From Eimeria necatrix (lineage: Eukaryota; Apicomplexa; Conoidasida; Eucoccidiorida; Eimeriidae), in contig NW_013654261.1 of assembly GCF_000499385.1 (NCBI RefSeq), forward strand, positions 1 through 28,900: DNA of 28,900 nucleotides, in the 5' to 3' direction. Below are positions 22,032 through 28,900 of the stretch, piece after piece. The notes beneath the pieces were generated by a model that worked only from the letters and a program-made list of their open reading frames with translations, was not told the DNA's origin and made no database searches. Numbering within the stretch: position 1 is the stretch's first letter; each line of letters begins with the position of its first letter. The position numbers and the translations under genes were made by a program.

Positions 22032-24112
22032 ATTGCGTGAGGTAACAAGACTGACTGAGCATTGAATTTATGATTCGTGTATGTTGTCACAAAGCTTTCA
22101 AGAACTATAGTTTGTTTCCCAGTTTTTCTTGATTTCAGTATCAGCCTTTCCATACACTAGAAGGTCGGCGCTCAGTAGTACTGTCATGCTCGTCTCGAAA
22201 TCTGTCTATGAATTGACACGAAATGCCAGCAACTGTCTGTACGAGCTAACTGCTAGCCTCTCTAGTCTTTTCGAAGCAGCAAGCCCCTCGTATCTTCTGA
22301 GCGCTTGCCTATTAGAAAGAACTACAGAATTTCCCCGATAAACCTTGTTAAAGTGAATCACGACGACTACGTTGTGACGAAATTGTCTTTCTTTGTGATT
22401 CTGGTCAACGCTCTTCGAATGCCGGTAATCGCCAATTATTCGCGTCAAATGCAGTATATCAGTGCGTGCTTGAGGAACTTTAGCGAATGAAAGTCTCTTA
22501 CACAATGGCATACTGGCTGCTCCAGGAAATATGACTACTCGGAGAACACAGTCATTAACTCGTTTATGCAGCTCTTCACCTTACAAACAATGCCACCAGC
22601 TTGATTCCGTGGCTATTAGGCTAAAAAAGAAGTGCCTCTATGAACGCAGCCATAGCGGGGATCAGTGCGTAAGGCGCTATGTGGCAAAAACTCACAGTAG
22701 GGAAAATGCCGTTAAGGCACCATTGAACCTTTATACGAAGGCTGCTGATTTTGGTTTTCTTTCAGCACAACTGAGATAGTTCATTCTAATGCAGTGTTCG
22801 GCCCTTAACGCCTTGCTTCATAGAAAACACTAAGGTCTAATAACTAATGAACGTGTAACTCGAAGGGACTTGACGCAAGGAGGCAGCAAAGACGACACGG
22901 AAAATGGAAAGCTATTGAATGATGCAGTGGAAAGATGTCATGCAGTCAAAGGTTCCCCAAGTGCGCGCTTAAACTAGTCACTAAGTCACTACCACTGCTG
23001 CGCTATGCTATTGCATACTTTCGAGTAGAGGCTATGCAGTATTGGCCCAGAGCATACTTCTGAAATGATTAAGTTCCTAGCAGCTAAGCGGAGCATTCTG
23101 AAAAACCGATGATTAAGCGTATTTCAACGAATTGCAATAATCTGGAGGGATGACTGCTGCACTCTTCCTCCAACGATCTACTTATGAAGCTCACGCATGC
23201 GAGACAGCTCGAAAATGCCGTCAGCAGCAAGGGTTCCGGCGTACGAAAACAAACAGTACGCACAGTTTACTTGTAGTATAAGCTCCGAGAGCTTTCAGTC
23301 TCTGTGGTTGAGTATAAAGGAGGCATCGTGGCGTAAGAATACGTTAGCTGAAAATTATAGCATGTCACTCGCCGGCTTTGGTGTCAGAAAATCTGCTTGT
23401 CACGAAAGCGAAAATACGCAGGTGTTAATATTTCCACGACTAGTTTCCTGTATGCACTATACTAGGTATCCGATTGCATACGAGCCATCTCAGAGATATG
23501 TATTTACATTACAAATTAGCTACACACATGAGCGCGGAGAATACGTTCAAGAGAAGCAGATCAAAATTCAACAGGCTTCAGGGCTTCAGTATTTCCACAT
23601 GAACCCATCTTCGGATGAAATACCCTAAAAGAATAATTAACACTGCTTGTCGCGTTGAAGGCTTCTATTTGATAAAGTAAGGTATGGATCTCTTCTCTTT
23701 ACGCGAATATTGCAGAAGCATGGCGCCAATGTCCGTATTCACAGTTGAACGAATCGTACATACACCAAACATGCTTTCGGATGAAGCAGCTGTTGCGCAG
23801 CGCACGGAGAATGTTCAGTAGCAGTAAGTCGAGAAGCTGACAGCCGAACAGCGCAGCAGAATGTACGAGTCCCATTCACGTTGTTACAACCACTGAATGG
23901 GTACTACTGTTATTGGAGTTCGAAGATGTTTTTGCGCTTCGTGCGACTGTCGTTACTCATTTTGCATTTCCATGCTGGTGCAGTGCATAATTTTGCCGAT
24001 GGTTCGCAATATTGTATATTCCTGTATGCTCAATGCCGCTCCTGGTACTCAGTGAGTATTCAGGCACACTGACGTTCACAAAGACGGAAGACAGAGAATG
24101 AAACCCTCATAT
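22032..24112. other. Region with only weak coding candidates
   Basis: Apart from the 23197-23628 frame, the notable item is a + strand exon candidate at 23926-24050. It begins at ATG, reads like a signal peptide (MFLRFVRLSLLILHFHAGAV) and ends at TCA|GTGAGT. It could open a secreted-protein gene whose next exon would start after TTTTCTCACAG at 24470. That model overlaps the - strand candidate exons and cannot be chosen over them. Confidence 0.3.
23197..23628 (+). CDS. Unrecognised open frame, 143 codons from ATG
   Basis: An open + strand frame with ATG at 23197 and a stop at 23626-23628. It is polar, rich in Ser, Tyr and Glu, with no membrane segment, signal peptide or motif I recognise. No clear flanking splice sites or neighbour of related content. 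It could be an exon or chance. Confidence 0.12.
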   Translation: MRDSSKMPSAARVPAYENKQYAQFTCSISSESFQSLWLSIKEASWRKNTLAENYSMSLAGFGVRKSACHESENTQVLIFPRLVSCMHYTRYPIAYEPSQRYVFTLQISYTHERGEYVQEKQIKIQQASGLQYFHMNPSSDEIP

Positions 24113-25497
24113 TTATAAGCTTGCAGGCACACTACGTAGCAAGAGATTAGTCACTGCCTGCACATTGCGGGCAAGGTCACTCGTGCTTCCCCGCATCGCT
24201 AAGCTCCTAAAATTGTGTACGCTACGAACATAGGCAGTCGAACGGAATGAAAGCGTACGCTCTTAGTCGTAGATTCAGTTACGTATCGTTGAATCACTTA
24301 CCTGTCGTGGTCATTAGGAGAAGCATAATACAGAGATTCGCTGAGCAGCGCCATTCTCACGCGCATAAAAACAACGCCATACAGCGGAATAACGATTGCG
24401 GTAACTGCTAACATTGCTGTGGTCAGATTCGAGGTTTCTCTGTCATGGAGGACCTTACATGTTTTCTCACAGATGCTAGAAAATGCTGAGACCCACACGT
24501 GCTGTAGGCAGAATTTTTCAATCAACACCAATGATGTTGCGCTGAGGCATTGGAGCGAGTTAGTGATCTCGTCTAGTTCTCACTTGACGTCCAGCACTGC
24601 TCCTCAGTGCCTCCGTAGTGCTGCCGGCTCTCCATAGCAGTACCATTCGAAGCAGGTTCTGGCAAAGCCTGCTGAAGAGTCTGACCCTCCGATGACTCCT
24701 TCATAGTAAAGCATGGCCTGTCCAAAAGGGTGTTAGTTGCTGACGAAGCAGTGCATGTCGACAGATTGGCTGTTGACCGCCATATCCTGAGGGCTGTGGG
24801 AGCTAGACATCCTCATAACCGGTTTGCTAGACAGTTTCCCGGGCTAAATTATCGAATATTGCAGGAGAGGCAAATGCCAACTGGAGGCAAAAGTGAGCAT
24901 GATACTAGGTCAAGTAGTACCTGCAGCATAGGCGACAAATTGCAGTTTGACTCCACGCTTCTGCTACCGGCGTTTGGCGTGTTTATGCATGAAGCTGGCT
25001 TCATCTGCAGCACGGCATCACCAGTGGCCGCACCCAGCGTTTGCATAGTTTCTAGATAAATGAGAATTTTTGACTGCATTCGGGGAGCTTGAATGTATTG
25101 CGAACGAAATTGCTTTTCTCCAAACGGAGTGCTGACTTACAGTGACGCAAACGAAAACTAGTTTGCCAAAATGATAGAACCTGCTTAGTCTGGGACCTGG
25201 GCGAGGAACCCTTGGTTGCTCTAAAGCTCGCTTACTCGACCCAAGAGACAGTAAGAGCCTCTGCTGACAACCGCAATTGTAAAATTCCGGTGGTTCCACA
25301 AAAAGCGCCTTCTGTGGCTCAACCGCACGGTTTGCTTACCTTCGGGTTTCGAGCTAGTGTACCTGGGCGCACCTATCGATGTGACAAAAGCCGCCACTTT
25401 ACTCCCCTTGTGCACTGGTATGCAAAAGCTGCAACTGACCACGACAACATTGACTTGACGGATGTCTATTTCTTGTTCACTTTGTTGTAGATTGTAT
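24113..25497 (-). CDS. Candidate 3' exons of a membrane protein gene (tentative)
   Basis: Five - strand exons join in frame: 25497-25340, 25051-24921, 24717-24644, 24475-24302 and 24206-24113 (stop 24113-24115). Good sites are the donors GAAG|GTAAGC (25339) and GACAG|GTAAGT (24301) and the acceptors TTTATCTAG and CAATTTTAG. The peptide reads VNVVVVSCSFCIPV early on. A Cys-rich stretch (RTCFECICEKTCKV) comes before a hydrophobic, membrane-like segment (TTAMLAVTAIVIPLYGVVF), and the tail is about 50 residues. If real, it is the juxtamembrane, transmembrane and cytoplasmic end of a type I membrane protein. No family is recognised with confidence. Caution: the + strand of this region also yields spliceable open frames, and the borders were chosen by hand to fit phase. 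Confidence 0.3.
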
Positions 25498-26001
25498 CTA
25501 ACTCACTCGACCAAAGAGCTCGTGATGCTGCATGCTCGGAGAATGTGCAGTCATCAAAAACAAACAACTCAAGTCATGCTACATCCACCTATTTTAGCGG
25601 AAGCACGTGCCAACTGCTGCTCAGAAAAAAATCCCTGCTGCTTGTGAACGTAAAGTTGTACTCTCCATGAAAGCACTAGTTACTCGGCCAATGGTATTCA
25701 TTGGAAAACGCAGTGGTGGGTGTGCCATTTAACCTCCGCCAAACTTCAGATATGGGCTCTGCAGATGGCTAAAGTTCAGCCTTTCGGAAGTGAGCTCTTC
25801 GCTGCACTGCGAATACTCCAGCAACGGGTACCCTGCTTAACAGCTAGCTGCATATCCTACTGCCAGCACTATGGAGAATTGAAAAAGAATTCCTGTTGCA
25901 TTTCTGTTTTTCCTATGGAATGCGTGTTTTCTGCAGCAAAGGCTGTGACAACAGATAGATGTTCAGGCGACGGTGCAATGAACGCTTCACAACGTTGACA
26001 G

Positions 26002-26665
26002 ATTGTGAATTTTGTCCCGAAAAAATTCAATTAAAAATTCAGTATCGATCTTTGAGATTAAAGTTGAAGGCCTCAGTGTCTACTGCGAAATACAGAGAAT
26101 CATACCACATCCCTGGAATGCAACTTTGTCACAAATCACCCAAGCTGCCGGCGCTCCAGATGACCAACAATCCCCAGTTCCAGTATGTACTTGCCTGCGT
26201 GAGAACAGCACGCCTGAACCGCAAACGCACAAACACAAATTCAGGGGATTGTCGAAAAATTCACCATAAGCTTCAGTCGGATAGCGTCCTATCCGCTACC
26301 TTTGCCAAAAGCGGTGTTTTGCAGAGTCCCTTTGATTTACCATGTATGCCTCAGTGACCTACGACCATAAAACGTATATACTCATCAAGAGCGCACTGAA
26401 TTGGGAACAACATCAAGTTCCGTGTGGCATTCCTTCAAATATTTAATGATTTATGTCAAGTACTAAAGTATGAAGGACTAAATTCATGATGTTTTCTTTC
26501 GTGCAGAAGGCAGCTTGCACTGCCTCTTATACGGCGGAGTCGTGCTCATGCGAGCAGAACCACACTGCACAAGAAGCAATTTCGCTACTGGAACGCAGAC
26601 TGAAGAGGCTCCATGACAGAAAGATGGCCTTGTGCAGACAACAGTCGTGGTTTTATTTCATATAG
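26002..26665 (+). CDS. Candidate + strand exon pair ending a gene (competes with - strand models)
   Basis: Exon 26002-26198 ends at the donor CTGC|GTGAGA. It joins in frame to 26507-26665, whose acceptor (tttctttcgtgcag) is excellent and which ends in TAG at 26663-26665. The last exon encodes 52 residues, including a helix-like, heptad-spaced basic segment (AISLLERRLKRLHDRK). The first exon contains CEFCPEKIQLKIQYRSL. No upstream exon or start could be fixed and no family is recognised. It lies between the two - strand candidate blocks, so it is either nested in an intron of that gene or one of the two readings is spurious. Confidence 0.2.
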
Positions 26666-26736
26666 AAACTCGGATATTTATGCTTGCTGAAATTCTCTTT
26701 CAAAAAGTCGGTTGCTTCCCGGGAGCCATAAAATAC

Positions 26737-28849
26737 TTAGCTTCGCTTGCCCTGTTCGTTCTATTCAACTTGATGGTGTGTGGATAAGAGCAGTTCGCGG
26801 TAACATGAGGAACTGCACATAGAATATCAACATCATTTTTCTACAGTTTGTGAGGCAACATTGGACAGCAAATTTTCTTTTGTACGGGTTTCGTGATAAA
26901 GAAATGGCAAGCATTCCAGTCATCTAGGCAAGTTAAATCTTTCCAAAGTTTCAACTGCAGTCTTTAGAAATAAATGATATACGGCGGTGTTTCAGCAGCA
27001 ACTGCTTTCTCTTGTTTCAAGGTAGTGTGAGACGAACGCTTAATTCCTTAACTGCGCCTTTGTTCCTGACCTTGCTTGACTTTTTAGACTGCATGTGTGT
27101 CTTTACAGAGGGGTGAAAAAAATCTCTCTAATCGCGCCAACGCCAGTTTAAACACAATGTCGGAGCCGTACCTGCTTCTGAAACTGAAGAGCGCTGTGCC
27201 TTGTCCGAAAAATGACCTGGGATGACGCTCACCAATAGCAGCACCCGTGCAAGGGTTTCAAACGCTATTCGTTTTGAGGGCGAACAGTGATTGTAAAGGT
27301 GAATAAATGTACATGATCCACGGGTGCACATGGGGGCCTCAACGGCGTGCAACCCTACGCAGACTCTGCTAGCAGTGACCATTAAAGGACGGCAAAGCCC
27401 TAGAGCTGCTGAAGTGTGAAAGACTGTAGCAATGGCCCAATTCTCGTAGACGATGTCCAAGGTGACTGCTGCTTCATCCGCTGCAACGGAGACGCTCTTC
27501 GCATCTTCCTACCGTGAAGACGCAACCAAATAGTAACCTAGTAAGTCAAACAGCTTTGTGCAGCGGTTGCCGAAGCATACGCCAGTATGCGATTTGCTTT
27601 GTAGTCTCCACTCCGGCTTCATGACTCCCGAGTAAACTAGAAAGCAATAATGCCTAGGTACTGTTCTTAATAATGGCCAATTTTAAACGTGACGGCTCTC
27701 AGCCATGCTTGAATATGGACTGCTTGATTCCGGGCTCTCGAAGCATTCACTTATGACGCGAAAATAATATTCATCCTATCAGAAGCGTTTTCCATTCAGC
27801 ACAAAACCAGGAAGCAGCAACGAAAAAGCAAGCGATGGGATCACAGAGCATTGACACCAGTGTTTCACAAAAAGAAACTGCGCAGGTACAAGCCTCAAAT
27901 GATTTGCTTCCAATGAAATGCCAAATGAGTGAGAGCCGAACAAACGCGTTTGAGACAAACAGAACCTAGCAGGAGATTGAAGACCTAAGCATCCCTAGTA
28001 CTGATTTCGAGTTTCATAAAAGCGCCATTCACCAAGTGCTCCCTCAAAGTATTGCGTGCTCCTAAGATGTTTAGATGTTTACGGAAAGACAGTTTTCTTG
28101 AAAACGCATGCAGGCATTATCTGGAGCATTTGCAGAATTCGTCCCGCTTCGATGTGTAATCGCTGCTATGAGAGTGCTGTACTAAAGTGACGCACCGAAA
28201 AGAGGCTAGCCCCATACGTATTTGATAATAAAATAATGTTGAGATACTGTAAAATCTTCCAAGGAAGATATATTGCCTGAGGGTGTTTATTTCCCTATCT
28301 TCTGCATATGCTTTGGCAACCATGAAGCACTATTAATTCGGTAATTGCTTTCACACGCAAGAAAACTGGGAGGCGTGGTTTTGATTCGGCAGAATGGAGA
28401 AGCATGCTGGATGCATTGAATCTCATTACCAAAGTCTTAGGGTTAGGAGTTTTTTATTAACTAGCATATTCAGAGTTATTCGCAATGATATGTGTTGAAA
28501 CTGAGCTTTGCTGTCCTACAACGGAGCTGAGTCTTATGAACTGAGTAGACGCTGATGCAGTGCATTCAACGAAGTATTTTCACTCTGGTCCTTGACCGGT
28601 CACAAAGCACACCTCAGTTTTACTTCATGATTCGACTACAATTGCCTGCGGGGGCTGTTGAGCTTTGGCATGCACGGCAAATGTAGGAGATCTGCTTGAG
28701 CGGGCCGTTCTGATCAATTACTATCTGTCATTTCGGACAACTCCCTGGTTTTTGTTGCTTGACTTCGGGAATTTTGTAGGTGGCTGTCCTATTACTTGAT
28801 CACTGCCCAGCACTCCCATTATCATTGGCGAGACAATGTAAGGGGCTTC
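26737..28849 (-). CDS. Candidate upstream exons of the same - strand gene (tentative, incomplete)
   Basis: Purine-rich - strand segments look coding. 28849-28742 contains KEAPYIVSPMIMGVLG. 28691-28624 contains SYICRACQSSTAPAGNCS and ends at donor GTAAAA. An open frame from about 27521 to 27172 contains DEAAVTLDIVYENW and MCTRGSC and ends at CAG|GTACGG. 26812-26737 (VPHVTANCSYPHTIKLNR) joins the preceding one in phase 1. I could not build one unbroken chain: several joins between 28365 and 27521 have competing frames, and 26736-25498 is unresolved. The gene would start beyond the right edge. Conserved-looking Cys pairs suggest an extracellular domain. This is exon-level speculation, not a gene model. 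Confidence 0.2.
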
Positions 28850-28900
28850 CTTGAAGATAGTTGAATGAGTGCCTGCCTCTTAGTAGCCTTCAGCCAAACA

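Noticed and set aside
28438..28448. TTAGGGTTAGG, telomere-like
   Set aside because: A single one-and-a-half unit occurrence with no array on either side; expected by chance in this much sequence.

Overview
This window is eukaryotic nuclear DNA. Its one convincing gene is split into about sixteen short exons by introns of roughly 90-800 bases with GT/GC...YAG borders. The gene style (small exons, CAG/GCA-rich Gln/Ala tracts, a cyclic-nucleotide-binding protein of the type seen in alveolates and flagellates) suggests an apicomplexan, perhaps coccidian, parasite. That placement is inference from style, not proof. I see no bacterial, phage or organellar features, no CRISPR array, no rRNA or tRNA gene and no recognisable transposase.

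Left third (1-9233). Bases 1-2013 hold nothing I can call. From 2014 to 9233 on the + strand lies a gene I rebuilt exon by exon. Every junction keeps the reading frame, and the product is 883 residues. It carries two cyclic-nucleotide-binding domains (CNBDs) in tandem. The first has an intact phosphate-binding cassette (FGEL...R-S-A). The second has lost the cassette Glu and Arg and carries a low-complexity insertion of about 80 residues. The C-terminal half is charged, Gln/Ala-rich and unrecognised. Intron 4 is a GC-AG intron. Intron 12 contains a perfect 184-bp tandem duplication, and a second perfect tandem duplication (245 bp) starts 200 bp past the stop codon.

Middle (9926-24112). I see only scattered open frames, of about the number and length expected by chance in DNA of this composition. 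A few of the longest are listed at low confidence.

Right end (24113-28900). A chain of phase-consistent exons can be read on the - strand. It ends in a Cys-rich stretch, one hydrophobic membrane-like segment and a short tail, with the stop at 24113-24115. More purine-rich - strand exon candidates lie between 26737 and 28849, so a type I membrane protein gene entering from beyond the right edge is possible. Competing phase-consistent exons can be read on the + strand (26002-26665, and a signal-peptide-like exon at 23926-24050). This shows that hand-built chains have limited specificity, so all right-end models are tentative.
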